Below, in pieces: positions 21,971 to 34,485 of a stretch of DNA of 64,000 nucleotides (position 1 is its first letter; each line of letters opens with the position of its first letter). Made by a program: the position numbers and the translations under genes. Origin of the DNA: Pomphorhynchus laevis (taxonomy: Eukaryota; Acanthocephala; Palaeacanthocephala; Echinorhynchida; Pomphorhynchidae); the NCBI GenBank assembly GCA_012934845.2, contig WNNJ02002880.1, forward strand, positions 1 through 64,000, written 5' to 3'. The notes under the pieces were generated by a model that was given only the letters and a program-made list of their open reading frames with translations, made no database searches and had not been told where the DNA came from.

Positions 21971-24900
21971 GTTATTGCAAAAAATCGCTTGAAACTGTGG
22001 TCCAGGAGCCAAAGCTGGCTACGATTGATTTTTAATCCATATTTGCTGCTAAATAACTAAACTTCGATCATCAGCTCTATCTTTCTAATGTATCACTCCG
22101 ATACGCTCTAGCAACCCAGCTGTCATCGTCAGTCGGATATAGTGGTTAGGGTACGTTTCGACTGCTTTTGTGATAACTATATATAACAAGCAACTTTATT
22201 CTGTATATTTAATGAATTCAATTGGCAGGATCTCGATCGTGGGTTCAGTCTCTTCCAATTACTATATATATTCTTGATTTTGATATATAAGTTATTAGAA
22301 GAAAATGCTTATCAAATATTTGTGTAATCCCTCTGTAAAAATCGAAAAATTAGAGCTAATTTAAGGGTTGTTACTGTTTGAAACAAGCTTTGTATAAAAA
22401 CATTACATTGTTAGAAAAATACAACCTTAGAAAGCGATATAAAACAAAAGTAGATATATGCTTTTTGAGAAACTATTCAAATAGCGCAAACAAATTACTA
22501 CATATTCGATGTCGCAGCAATTGTACGCAATTCATTTTATGATTATTGACATTTAATATGTGTTGCAATTGACGCTACACTCATCTACGCCTTCATAAAT
22601 GTTGAAATCTATTCTTTAGACCTTGTTATAGATATCTGACTCACATAATACCGAATATATTTGCATTTCTTACAAATTATCTCTCATGTTAACCCATGAT
22701 ACACAATATCAGTAATTATTTAAGAGAACAATTAAACATAAACAAATAATGTAACGCAATTAATAATGTTTAACGAATTAAATTAATGTGTGATTATTTA
22801 TCAAACATTGACATCCATTATAATCAAATTGTAATATAAACGGGTATATTATAAAGATTATTAAAGTAAGTTAGTGACAAGCAAATACTAGATAACAAAC
22901 ATACCATCAGGATAGTACATCAAGCTGTTTTTATTTTTGAAAGACCATGTGTCAACTGGCCTGCTTAAATTGCGTTCTGATATAATCTTAATGTAAAAGT
23001 ATTAAAAATATTGAATTTGAACAAATCAGTAGTAGCATCAAAAACTTTTACTCAAACTGAAAACAATTATTTGAACGTTAATCTAAATTTTGATTGTAAG
23101 ATATGCAAGCTTTGAAATTTTAATATTTCCTCGAATATACAAAAAACTTTAGAAATATAATTCACTTTTATTTTCAATTACATACGAAAAACAACACACG
23201 ATAAAAACTGTACGAGAGAGCTTTCGAATTTCTCAATTGTTAACTAATTTTAAAATCGGTTCAAAAATTTATAATTTACAGCTTAAATTGTTAGTTAATT
23301 TTTTTAAACGAATAAGGAACTTTAAATTTTTTAAATATTTAACTAAATTATTGTTCGAAATATATATAGTAACTAAACAACTCCGGTTCAATGGTTTGTT
23401 AGACGCATGACTTTATCATAAATCCACACATCTAACAAATGGATTTATCGTAAAAAGAGCAAACAAAAAAGTTCAATAAAACACTTGACAGAAACAAATT
23501 AGAATTTACAAATTAACAAATTTAAACAAATGAAAATAGGATAATAAGCAAGCAATGATAAATAATAGTTAATTATTTTAACGTAAATTTTCGGTAAACT
23601 CAACAATGTTTTCTCACAAATGAAATTTTTACATTGTCTTGACAAATAAAAAATTATAAGTTGCCACCACTTGAACGGATGTCAGATCAGTAAAAATATA
23701 AATGTTAAATATATTTAAAAACAGAGATATTTGAGGAAGTTTTCTAAACAGCGGTAAAATAGATGTTTGAGCCAGCTAGCAAAGTGAATATATGAAAAAA
23801 ATTTAGTTAAATGAATTGTTAACAGAAAGAGTAAAAACGTAGCTTGTTGATATTGCCAAAGTGATTTCAAGAGTGACCACATTATTAAAATATAACCAAT
23901 AAGTAGTAGTTGAAAGCTTGCTGAAAATGACGTTGAAAATATGAAAAGGTATTTAAAGAAACAGATACAATGTAAATTTAAGCGTTAACTTAAATAATAC
24001 AAAACTGGAAGCAACCGTTAATTTATAGGAGTAAAATGTTTTCAAGAAACTTCGAAAAAAAATTAAATGAAAATATCCATTTACCTGACCAGACTCATCA
24101 TACGCAACACTGCTTTCAAGTGCGGCTTGAGCATCATTTTCGTAGAGCCAGGCATATCTCGGTTTCACCTTATCCGCTCTCTCCAATTTTTCAATTACCC
24201 TTTCAAAGGCAATATTATCACAACTTGTGTTGTTACTGAGAAATTCGTCCAATGACATTTTCGGCGAATCTTCTTTGAATACAGAAGAACATAAAATGAA
24301 GATCAGAATTGTTAAGGAAAATAATTGGCATTTATAAGCACGTAAGATTCATAGACAAAAAACGTTAAGCTATTTTGTTGGGAAAATATGTTGTTGTTGA
24401 GAAGAAATATACTACGTTATTGTATTCTCCTAAAACTAATTAACGAACAGAATATACGAATTTAAACCAAATATATGGCAGATGTCTGCTATCTCTGAAT
24501 GCGTACCTCCATTTTCATAAGCAATATTAACACTGATTGAACGGTTTGCAAACAAATATGACACACATGCAAAGACACGATCCCTGATCTTCTCCAAAAG
24601 ATCTGAACTTAATATAAAGGTTATTCTCGATTACTTGACTATATTTAAGCGCTTCGCTTAAATATAGTCAGGTAATAGTCAAGTATATAGTCTTCGCTTA
24701 AATACTGATTTAAATTGTAATATAAATGTGAATAATTTAATATGTTAATATGTTTGCATTTTTGATTATACATATTATGTAGATGTTACATAATATTACA
24801 TAGAATATTTCTATATTCTTCACTACTTAAAATGATTTAAATAATAAAGAATGATATAGAAATATATCACTGACGAAGAGCAGGGCGAGCGCCCGAAAGC

Positions 24901-25987
24901 TTTGGATTAATAAAAATTAAATAGTTTTCTTTCTTTATCCTGGTGTGTTTTTATTACATTAATATTCTATAAATATGGATAAGTGATCGTTTAAGAGAAA
25001 TCCACCGGTGTATGCGATTTTATATAAATTGGTTACAGCAAAACATTAAAAAGACAACCGAACGGACTTCTGTTATACAAACGATATATCGGCGACATAA
25101 TTATGATTCCAGATACTATGGAAATATAAGATGTATTGAAAAATTCAACGAAAAAACATTAATATTTACCGTCAATAGTAGAGAGAAAATAAAATTTCTG
25201 GATTTAGAGATATATTTTGATAGCAAACGAGAAATACAAACCGAATTGTTTAGGAAACTAACCTCGAAACCGATCGACCTACTTTCATCCGCAAAATGCA
25301 CATCCGAAAAAATATTAAAAATAATATGTTATTTAAAGAGTCATTCACAATAATTAACTGCTCGATATTAATAGTCAGCGAAATCCATTTAAGGGCATTA
25401 TGAGATAGCCTTCGGAAGATAGGATACGCGTATTGAAGGGTGTATAATTCATAAGGTCCGCCGATTTCATAGAAAAAATGCATTGATAAACAGACTCGCA
25501 GTGATTACGTCGGCTTAGATTATGATCCATCTCTAGGCATACTTCCAAGAAAGATAAAAGTGCCGGTGGATTAGTATCACATGTCATAAATAGTTGTTGC
25601 CATACCATACTCACTGTTATAATAGACGGTATATTAAGCAACATAGCAAAGAGAAAAACTAAGTATTAATTTTGGATAAGACAGCTCATGGCTGACCTTT
25701 CAATAAACTCTGATGATAATCGTTTTACATCAATATAGAGCATCCGCGGTTAAAAGGTTATTTCGTGCTATCAAAACTTAAGCATAACAAATACTGTCGA
25801 ATCGCAAATTACACTAAAGAAGAGTAAATCAAATTAGAAGAATAAAATCAAATTAAAACTTAAGCATAGCAAATACTGTCGAGTCGTAAATTACACTGAA
25901 GAGCAGTAAATCAAATCTAAGCGTTTTTTGGTTTGCAAAGGAAATAAAATTATTGTATTTTATTTCGTTTGATAAATATAATATATA

Positions 25988-26070
<83 letters not shown>

Positions 26071-29000
26071 AAATAAGATTTGAAACAAAAATGATTATTA
26101 TACATTTTTGAGCGAAAAGCTCAGAGATTTTGTCAATAAATTTGGGTGGGTAATGTATATGTGAAGTTGCAAGTACAAGCTTCAATATGAAATATACAGA
26201 ATGTATATCGTTAGAAATGATAAAGACATAAACAAATAGCTAATATGATAAATTATCGAATACTAAAATAACGCTATTAATATTATATTATAAATATATT
26301 TAAAAGAAAAATTTTATTATTAATAATAAAATTATTGTAATGCTTCAATCATGACAATAATGTCGGTGAAAAATTATGAATTAAAAATTTTAATAATTTT
26401 TAATTATTAAATTAAAAATTAATATTGTAATATTATTAATAGTTAATATATAATATTAATAAATGTATTCGTTTCATCTTTTATATTTCTAACAATGCAT
26501 TCGATCTGTCAAGTTTCGTATGGATAGTTCTTAAACTTTATGTAGGCATTCTTTCTGTCTTATTAACTAACATGTATGACTAAATATTCGGCAGAGACCG
26601 TACCAAAACGTCTCAGAACAATTTCTCAGAGGTTTTGAAATATAATGGCATATCATATTACATAATTCAATATCATACTCTCACACATAATACAATCTAT
26701 TCATATAATGTACGAGTCGTTTTTAAGTACTTGTTTAATAATATGTTAATTCAATAAACAGAATAATGTTGTATTATCATATTATTATATATGTCGATTT
26801 GCTTTCATTAAACGGAGCAAAGAGCACGTTCTATCTTTATAGAAAGAGGAAAACGAAACAGTTATAAAGTACCAGAGGAGTTTTCCACAGTATGGCGAAT
26901 GTATCAAAAAAACACATGACCGCTAACTGTTTGTTCTTTGCTACTCTCATGATCTATATAATTGTTGGACTTGTCTAAGCAATCACTTTGTAAAATTTCA
27001 GCTATCTAAAAGTTGAAGATTTCTAGCTTTGTAAGTAGCTAAATTTCAGAAAAAGCAATTTTTGCATTGAAATTTAAATAATTGTTAATGTCTTGTGAGT
27101 AAAAACGTATCTTTATTAGATTTATTTCGTAAAATCGTAAACGTGTTTCATATTATTAGTAGACTGACTACATTCTGTTAAAATATGTATATTATATGTG
27201 ATTATAATGATCATGTCAATTCACAATTTTAATGATATTTAAATGGAATCCGAAGGCTTAGAAATTCTTCTTTGTAGAAAAATATATTGCAACAGATCAC
27301 GATCATATTTAGAACAAAATTAATTATCATTCAGCAAATTATAAAGGTTTCCACTTTTTTGTTGAAGAACTCATTCTAAAGAGAAATTCTTTTAAATCTG
27401 CAGGGAAATACAAATAAATTATCTGCCAGATTTTATTTTTCTGTTAAAGAAAAACTTTTGTTAAAGAAACAAATAAAAAAATATCTGACATTCCGTAATT
27501 TTGTTGTATTGTTCTTACAAGGAGTGAGTATAGACAATCGAGGATATATTACGGAATTGTGAAAACATTAAGAAACGAAATTCAGGTTCAACGCTAAAGG
27601 GATATTGTGAATTTAAATGCTTCTTATAAAGATATTTCAACACAATATAATCAATCAAAAGCTTTCGAAAACGCATCTATTTAACATTAAATATCGTATT
27701 TAAATATATTTATGTAAATAATTAAAATCTGATCAGAGTGCTAAACGAATATCTGTTACGTAGGCTACATTAAGGTATAAATGTAGCATTTAAAAGGATC
27801 ATTATAGTATATAGCTTCAAAATTCTTTTTATTTTTAAAGAGTTTTGTCTCAATATTGCGCAAAGGTACAATCTTAAATAAGGCATTTATAAACGATACT
27901 ATGTAAATCAACATAGCACAAATTACTTACACTACCCACAAGAGTGTACTTTTAGATAGTTTAAAAACGGTACTGATTAGCGTTCACATCAAATTCAATG
28001 ATTACTTTTTAATGAAACATGTATAACTATTTAGATATCACGAAAAAAAAATACAAACAAAATAAAATTTAATTACAACCAGAGCGAATAATTTTAAATA
28101 GAACCGAAAATGAAGCTACATACCATCGATTGTTTCATTCGATTCTAATTTTTTTATATAATCTTCAATACTTGAAATAGCCTCAACGTTCATTTCTTTT
28201 ATCGCGTCTAAATAAATATTCTGTTTTCTGATAATATCCAAATCAGGAAAGAAATCTCGCTTTATAATTTGTCGAACTTTCTAAACGAAAATAAAATGCG
28301 CAAAAGGAAAATCTAAAAAAACAGCATGGATAGATGTGAAATTGAACATTACAAACTGTTTTATGAACTAGATATTTTTAAAGTATAATACTTAAAACTA
28401 TATCATACATTATTATAAAATGTCGAAATACAATGAAATTTTTAAATTGTAAATATTAAGTATATCTTATACTTAATATTTGTGAGGAGAAGAATACTGC
28501 CTTGAAGTGGTGGAAGAGCATATGCCCGATTGATATTCGATCACACTAACCTATATTGTTAGCTAAAATCGACCAATCCCCACAATTGACAATGAAAAAT
28601 ATTACAAGTCGATGATGATACACCACTAAGTATTAGTCGACAGCAAAATATATAAGGACATAAAGAATATCGAATGGATGGTCTGTATATAATTATCGAA
28701 ATATTTAAAAACGAATAATTAACGAGAAAATTTCTGATCAACATCTGAACAGCTTACGTTTAGCTTTAATTCTCAAAATCTGGCCACTAGTCTGATCCAC
28801 ACTCACAAAAAACATCCGCTACTGAAAATCGTTGCGTGTATTCAACATCAAAACTGTGTCAGCAATAAAAATTTGAATTTTATAGTGAGTGAATCAATTA
28901 TTACCTTGTACTTTAGAAAAATTGAATCGGTAAAAATTTTAACATTCATGAATTTAAACATTTCAGTAAACAAGGAAATATTTCTAAAAGCGTTTAGATT

Positions 29001-30367
29001 TTACAAATGCGCAAGAAAAAACACTTAACTTTAACTTCTTAATCAGTAAAATTGAGTGAACACGTTCACTGTTTATGATAATGTCTAAATATCAGTACCG
29101 ACACTCAATCTTGCTAAGCGGCTGCTATATTTTAATCCAAGTAATGAATTTGATAAAAGTCAGCGGCAACTTTGATATAGACTGTACAATTAAAATGCAA
29201 TATGCGCTATTAAATGTTAAGGAAGTATTTCGTTACCTTCTACAAATACTTAACAGGAGATAAATTTACTATGAAAGTTCATTAAATTTACTAAGTTAAA
29301 AAAATAAAATTCTACAATCATCATCCTGATGGCCTATATTCCTTATTCTCGTATACATAGTATATTATTTATAAGTAAATTCACAAAAATTGATTTTATT
29401 TTAAATTTTAACTTGATATAAATATAAATTGTATAAAATCTTATATAATCATTTATTATTCATTTACTTTTATTTTTAATTTATTTATAGTATAAAATAA
29501 GTAGAATAAATTATTTGATATGATTAAAAAATATATAAAGTTAATGTATTTAACAATAATACATGAACTTTACAAATACATTAACTTTAATACATTAATG
29601 TAATTATTTATGTATTTATTTGTTAATATATTCATCTATAAAGTAATTTATATAGAGATTGTAAACATCTATATAAAGGTTGTATTATAATATTAACAAA
29701 ACACAGCGTATTAACTAACAGTTAATAATTTCACAGAATTTACTACGAGAAACAAAATATTCTTATGCATAAAACAATATGAAATAATAATTTTACATTT
29801 CGAAAAATGTGGAATTATTATATATTTTATCAATTTATATAATATATAAATTATTATAACATATATGTATTATAATTTAATATAATTTTGATATAACAAA
29901 TTTGTTATGTATATCGGGTAACCTGTGAACAATCAGAAAGAACTAACTTAAATTTAAGTCGGTACTATAAGTGAGTAGCGAGACAATTCAAAGTAGATGA
30001 CGTATCCGTTAGGCATTTCGGGCTTTAATCACGAAATTTTTAATTTTAAGTTTTGATTATCATTCCCATATTAATGATGATAAAGACGTACTTTTAATAA
30101 ATAGTTAAATCACGTTTATTTATCATGAATATAATTATAAAAATATATTTAATAAACATATAAGACCTGACACTTAGATAATGAACTGTGATCTCTAAAT
30201 ATATACGGTATTAACGATCTATAATAACAATTTAAGGATAGTTAATCTATGTAGAAGAAAATAGAATTAAATCATTTAAGTAATATTACAAAGCATACCT
30301 CTGTAAATTCTTGCTCACCAAGTACGTTGACAGCATTCACTGAAGATTCGGTGATATCCGAGGCCAT
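15889..30367 (-). CDS. ESS2: ESS2 (DGCR14) splicing-factor homologue, five coding exons
   Basis: Nuclear protein associated with late spliceosomes. Exons: 30299-30367 (start ATG at 30367), 28124-28280, 24085-24272, 22905-22986 and 15889-16766. Every junction is GT-AG and the phases fit (0, 1, 0, 1), giving 457 aa, close to the usual length of about 480. Recognised family blocks in order: [16 protein letters not shown] (exon 2), [18 protein letters not shown] and YAWLYEND (exon 3), [17 protein letters not shown] (exon 4), then in exon 5 [20 protein letters not shown], and [20 protein letters not shown]. The Ser/Thr/Pro-rich tail is typical. Introns are 1.0 to 6.1 kb and hold PLE pieces and satellite family 2. 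The start is chosen because MASDITESS opens directly into the frame. Identity is by recalled similarity; confidence is high because five blocks are collinear. Confidence 0.92.
16767..18480. repeat. ESS2 intron 4, 3' part: AT-rich, with one solo copy of the foldback module at 17104-17215
   Basis: GAGCTGGATCAAA at 17112 followed by TTTTTATTAATATTTCGCTA matches the outer and inner parts of the 15363 foldback. It is one copy only, so a single PLE-type end. The rest is A/T-rich without genes. Confidence 0.55.
18490..19195. repeat. Duplicated segment with inverted joint
   Basis: The segment around GTAGCAGAAATCGGGCGAAAC ... GGAAGTCATGAAGGAAGAAG (18770-18935) recurs at 19045-19190 in the same orientation. 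Between them GAAGGCTGACTAC (18952) and GTAGTCAGCCTTC (19032) are inverted around TTTGACTCAT/ATTGAGTCAAA. Short frames here (18569-18949, 18655-18861) are not conserved between copies and are not called genes. Confidence 0.6.
19195..20460. repeat. Satellite family 2: about 375-bp units, one inverted then about 2.7 direct
   Basis: Direct units are marked by CCGTATCCATTAAGGAT-type sequence at 19560, 19935 and 20308, and by GCAACCGAAACGATCAGTGG at 19709 and 20086. The segment 19195-19400 is the reverse complement of the same unit. Each full unit has a core that matches family 1: CGAAACGAT ... TTCATTCTACTGATGAG ... TTGCCGGGTAC. Frames at 19444-19749 and 19790-19996 follow the repeat and are not genes. 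Confidence 0.8.
20836..21540 (-). mobile_element. PLE-B: 3' part of a Penelope-like element (linker and GIY-YIG domain)
   Basis: Frames at 21290-21523 and 20821-21147 (minus) flank a Cys motif [12 protein letters not shown] and continue into [19 protein letters not shown] and NHVVCKHGG, the order of a GIY-YIG domain in Penelope-like proteins (IQYIGETRR in typical members). The RT is missing. The fragment is old, with about two breaks. It lies in intron 4 of ESS2, in the sense orientation. Confidence 0.75.
21605..21961. repeat. (TA)n - inverted repeat - hammerhead-like core - inverted repeat - (TA)n
   Basis: TA dinucleotide runs at about 21610-21688 and 21897-21960 flank a 38-bp perfect inverted repeat (AATAGATTTTCAAATCGAGC and onward, 21690-21728; complement 21799-21836). 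The spacer holds CTGAAGA, AGGGGAAATCCC, GAAAGC at 21759-21784. It lies just 5' of PLE-B and is probably its terminal structure. Confidence 0.75.
21962..22904. other. ESS2 intron 4, 5' part, nothing recognised
   Basis: No similarity was recognised beyond scattered AT-rich sequence. Confidence 0.4.
22987..24084. other. ESS2 intron 3, nothing recognised
   Basis: AT-rich; no repeats or coding similarity were seen. Confidence 0.45.
24635..24673. repeat. Strong hairpin in ESS2 intron 2
   Basis: TTGACTATATTTAAGCG and CGCTTAAATATAGTCAGG are inverted around a two- to four-base loop. Part of the arm (TCTTCGCTTAAATACTG) recurs at about 24691. Confidence 0.6.
24870..24905 (+). ncRNA. Hammerhead-like motif at a PLE end
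   Basis: CTGACGA, then AGAGCA, hairpin GGGC-GAGC-GCCC, then GAAAGCTTTGG. Core bases C3-U4-G5-A6-N7-G8-A9 and G12-A13-A14 match consensus. Flanking stems I and III are not convincing. The final GAAAGCTTTGG also closes the core in the PLE-A left end. Confidence 0.45.
24870..25480 (+). mobile_element. PLE-C: fragment of a Penelope-like RT
   Basis: A frame at 25012-25353 has [20 protein letters not shown], which matches the segment that follows the catalytic YxDD of Penelope-like RTs, and a YxxD-type run lies just before it in another frame. Only the palm/thumb part remains. Old copy with more than one break, in ESS2 intron 2. Confidence 0.65.
25773..25915. repeat. Tandem duplication, unit about 82 bp
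   Basis: AAAACTTAAGCATAACAAAT-ACTGTCGA and AAATTACACTAAAGAAGAG occur twice, at 25773 and about 25855, with few differences. Confidence 0.7.
25985..26067. repeat. (TA)n microsatellite
   Basis: Nearly pure TA repeat of about 75-80 bp in ESS2 intron 2. A minus-strand frame of 110 aa with a Tyr/Ile run is produced by this repeat and is not a gene. Confidence 0.9.
26070..28123. other. ESS2 intron 2, 5' part, nothing recognised
   Basis: AT-rich intron with no gene or repeat recognised. Confidence 0.45.
28281..30298. other. ESS2 intron 1, with a possible PLE-D tail piece at 29315-29500
   Basis: CATCCTGATGGCCTATATTCCTTATTC then TTGATTTTATTTTAAATTT resembles the outer part of the PLE-D solo end at 6880-7000. 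The rest is AT-rich without recognised features. Confidence 0.4.
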
Positions 30368-31825
30368 TATTTAAATGAATTTAATTTTACTTATAATTAT
30401 AGATCGCTATCTACAACAATGTCAATTATAACAAACAAAAACTATAGGATATTAATGAACCGAAATAATGCGCATAATATTTATACCATATATATATAGG
30501 TATCGTAATTTATAAAATGTAAAATGTAAGGTTTTAAAATACAAAACACGCGGTGCGACTGAATAATCAATCAATGAAGTGTCTATATAAGTGACAATAC
30601 ATTTAATTGTCGTTATTTATCATACACAAGATATATCAACATAACAACGTGTAATAATGTGTAACTAATTATGGTAAATCAGATTCCAACAAAACAAGTA
30701 TTTTAGAATGTGAATTTTTGAGCCATGAATACTTTTTTGATTATTTAAAAATTAAAAAATCTAAAAAACTATTTGGGGTGGTGTGTTCAAAGTTAAACTG
30801 TAGGTTAGTATTTATAACTAAAATAATTAACAAAAATATCAGCTGTCAATTCTTATGGTACAGGAAACTTAACATTTTTAACTCTTTTAATACAAATTAT
30901 AATTAATTTTTTAGCAACTTGATGAATCGCAAGAACACACTTTAGAAAAACGATTTTATGTACGATATCAAAATAAATAAACGAAATTTTTCAGCGAGAT
31001 TTCCCAATAACGCCACTATACCCATCTAATAATATCACCGATGTTTTAATTTATAATAAAAAGTCGCACAAATTAAATAACACCTTTAAACTAAAACCTA
31101 AATTTAATGAATGTTCTGTATAATATAAAATTTCTTATGATAGTTGTAATTGCTCATATATTAATCAGACATGTCATTGATTTGAAAAGCATTAATATAA
31201 CATAAAACGAAATAAAATGTTAATATCACATCATTTACTTAATTTAGATCATGAGATTAATATTGATAAAGTTTCTATTCTATCATGTGAAAATTATTAC
31301 CAATCACGTGTAAAACATGAGGCCTATTTTATAATAAAGGATAATATTATGCACAATAATAAAAACTGATTTCAATTTGAAAATATCATATTAGTTTTCG
31401 TTTAATAATACATTTATAAAAAGCCAAGTAATTTTATTTAAATTTTAAGTTTTATTGATTTGAATTCCTGATTATTCGTCTTTTATTTTAAGATGTTTAA
31501 GAATATTTTAAATTTAATTTTTCTTCGTATTTTTAAATTTAATTTGTTCTGTTTATCAAGTAAAATTTCATAATTTCCTTTGTTTAGTTTTTTATTTCTT
31601 CTAATTTTCATCTATCCCTTTTAACTTTTTGTATTTGCTTCATTTTCTTCGTTTTGTTTTTGTTCTGCAGTACTAATATACTGATACTTTCCCTTGTATT
31701 GACATTTTTGTTACATTTTAAATTTGTTTTCTTTGATGTTTCCCTTTTTAGTACAAATTTTAATGGCAAACTTGATGCTTTTGTGCTTAATTAATTGTTC
31801 GTAATTTTCCGGCATTTGCAATTCG
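30368..31825. other. Intergenic region upstream of ESS2
   Basis: No coding similarity was seen. The ESS2 promoter should lie in the first part; no core promoter motif could be called. Confidence 0.4.
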
Positions 31826-32290
31826 CAGAGCTAGGAACGGTTATCTTATTCACAAACCCGCGTCCCCTACCGTTCATTGCACATCAACAAATTATATCCT
31901 CGACATTTTACTGCTTCACTCGAGGTGCTTGTTAAAACCCATCTGCACAGAGCAGTCGCGACAACAATTGTCCACCTTTCATGACCTAATTCGTTGGAGA
32001 ATTGAAGAAGATACGTTGCTTCGAAGGAGGTTTTACTTTGATCCGATCAGAGTGGCCCTCATTCAAGCGGCTATCTAACTCTTTTCCAGAATAGGAAATG
32101 AGAGTTTGATCAAATTTAATACCTACCTCTTTTCGCAAGCTACCGCGATTTTATCGATTACCTATAAAGGTCGTATATACAATCCCACTCCGACGAAACT
32201 CAAGGTCCTAGCAAAACTACTTAACATCCCTAATCTCACTCTGTTTCCGCCAGACAGGCTCTCTCGAATGACCTTTGTAGGACTTAAAAT
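31826..32290 (+). mobile_element. Fragment of LINE-E, EN-RT linker region
   Basis: GCAGAGCTAGGAACGGTTAT onward matches 34957-35395 base for base with scattered differences (mostly single-base). It encodes parallels such as LLRRRFYFDPIRVA and TPTKLKVLAKLLN. An isolated piece cut at both ends. Confidence 0.85.
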
Positions 32291-32299
32291 AGTCAACTA

Positions 32300-33120
32300 C
32301 TTCTCCAAGCCGGATGGCTTCCCCCACAGTTTTACATGATGTGGGCCTTGCAGGATTCGTTGGACGAGAGAGAATTACATGTAAGGGAACCACACACCCA
32401 ACACGTGAGCGTCCCGCTGAAGCTAGAGGCCCAGTGCCCCCATTTATGGCACAGACTGCAGTGGGGATTTGTGAAAAAATCAATGTCCGCGATTGAGAAG
32501 TGAAGGTTGAAGCCTATGAATGGGTTTAATGAAGATTTGGAGAGAACCTCCGCATTGTCAACGATGGAGAAGCAGAAACCCATATGGATAGGGTTGCCAT
32601 CTCTACCAAAAATCTGTCGAAAGTCGGTGAGTAAGAATTGGTCCATAAGGGCTTTTTTTATCAGTGTCATCAAGTGAACAGGGAAGTTTGTTTATTTTCA
32701 AGGAAGCCATTATTGGCTTGATCATAATCTCTCCTTGTTCTTTGAGATTTTTACTAAAATATTCGGAATAAGTAGATAATAAATCAGCAGATATGAAGGA
32801 GATTTTAATTTACCCAGGGAATAGTTTTATCTTGTGAAATAGAACACGATTCTTATATGTTTTGACAAAATCGTGAATGAAAACATTGTATAAATTTTCC
32901 TTAGGTAGTGCTTTTAACGGCTTAATAATGAGGAAGTTTTTTAAGTTCAGGATGGGGAAAGTACCTCCCCATCACTAGATAACCACAAAACATTACTGAC
33001 CTTAGTTGCCGTAGAAATCGTCGAAGGGGCAAAACTTACACTATTCTCTCCATTAAAATTTGCGCTGAAAATGGAAGCCTTTGAAGATTCCGACTGTATG
33101 TTTCTGCTGTTGCACATTTT
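32300..33120 (-). mobile_element. Antisense ORF1 fragment of a LINE-E relative
   Basis: On the minus strand PIMASLKINKLP, then NPIHMGFCF, LNPFIGFNL and CSLCHKWGHW parallel the ORF1 of LINE-E (33639-34202): MASLKIINLPP, GIPIPIGFV, CNPFLGFNL, CNLCHGWGH. It is clearly more diverged than the 31826 fragment, so a second subfamily. Several frame breaks and stops. Confidence 0.75.
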
Positions 33121-33638
33121 TCTCGCTACTTGCTTCTGTTCAATTTGTAAGCGTCATGGCCACTTCATATATATGTGTATTTTCGTTAGTGATGATGTTG
33201 CAAACAAACAGCTGCTGTGAAATAATCAAACTATCATGTGCGAAAAAGTGAGTATCAGTGTTTCAAACAAATTTCAAATTCTAGCAAATATGGAACAGAA
33301 TCCAGGTATTTCCAATGGAATTTTGACTGTAACAACACCCAAGGTAAGAGATTTGTTGTTTTATGATCACGAGGGTAATGGGGTTCTTCCCCCCCATACC
33401 CAAGCTTAGAAATCTAATAATTATTAAATTGGAAGAGCCTGTTGGAAGACATAATTTATAAAACATTTTCCTGCGAAGCTTCGCAGAACAGTATAAAAAT
33501 AGAATATTATTCAACACGGTAAGGTACTACGAGACCGAGGTTAAAATTTCTTTTACCACCTCTGATTTGGCTAATGCCTATAAAGAATTTTTTAATAACA
33601 ATCTTTAGAAGTTTGGTAGCCTGATTTCAAAGCCTATC

Positions 33639-34202
33639 ATGGCTTCCTTGAAAATAATAAATCTTCCTCCTCACTTAGAGCAAAAAGACATTGATGACCT
33701 TCAAGTACTTTTTAAAGTCTCTAATTTTCGCCCCATTAAAGGAAAGAATGGAATACCTATTCCAATAGGTTTTGTCTCGGCTCCCACCGACATTGCCGAG
33801 ACGTTAACCAAAACGTCCTGCAACCCGTTTCTGGGTTTTAATTTAAAGTTCATTATTCTTGAAAATGATGATATGACCTTCCCCCACTGCAATCTTTGTC
33901 ATGGATGGGGGCACTGAACCTCAATGTGTAAGTCAGAGAAGATCTGTGGCTACTGTTCCTCTAAAGAATGTATCGACATCGGGGGACAATGTTCATCCAC
34001 CCCGCGATGTGTTAACTGCTCTGGTCCACATCCCTCCTGGTCCAGGAGATGTGAGGCTTTTAAGGCCTATCGTCTCAAATTCTGTTCTACACGTACAGTT
34101 AAAACTCCTGCTAGCTATGCTGAAACCAGCGGTAGGATGTCTTACACGGACATCATACGTCTTTTCGATGCTCACAAGCAAGCTATCTTAGGACAAATAT
34201 AG
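33639..34202 (+). pseudogene. LINE-E ORF1, gag-like nucleic-acid binding protein
   Basis: Starts MASLKIINLPPHLEQ, with an RRM-like N-terminal half, then three Cys/His clusters: CNLCHGWGH...C, CGYCSSKE...C and CVNCSGPHPSWSRRC, as in nucleocapsid-type ORF1 proteins of Jockey-like LINEs. One in-frame TGA at 33915-33917 replaces what is probably a Trp codon in the first knuckle. The frame is otherwise open for 188 codons. Confidence 0.75.
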
Positions 34203-34485
34203 CAACTAATAAACAGTCAGTTCGCACTGCTATATTCCTCTCCAATGATATCTCCAGCAACTATTCCAGAGTCAAAGAAACGAGGGGCTTCGGCCCACAC
34301 CGTGCCTCCATTGAAGGTAGGCAGACTACTCAAGGACAAGTCAAGGAAAGCCTCTACCACGGGAAATGAAGATATTGCCCGTGGGCAAGTGCCCACCCTG
34401 GACAGATTTAGTGGAGGGAAGGGCAACCTTTTCGCCCCCAGCTCTGTCTAGGGATGAGGTAATCCCATCCAGCTAACTCAACACA

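Noticed and set aside
25853-26185. 110-aa minus-strand frame
   Set aside because: More than a third is Tyr/Ile from the (TA)n microsatellite.
33281-33517. 78-aa minus-strand frame antisense to the LINE-E 5' region
   Set aside because: Shadow of the element leader; no similarity recognised.
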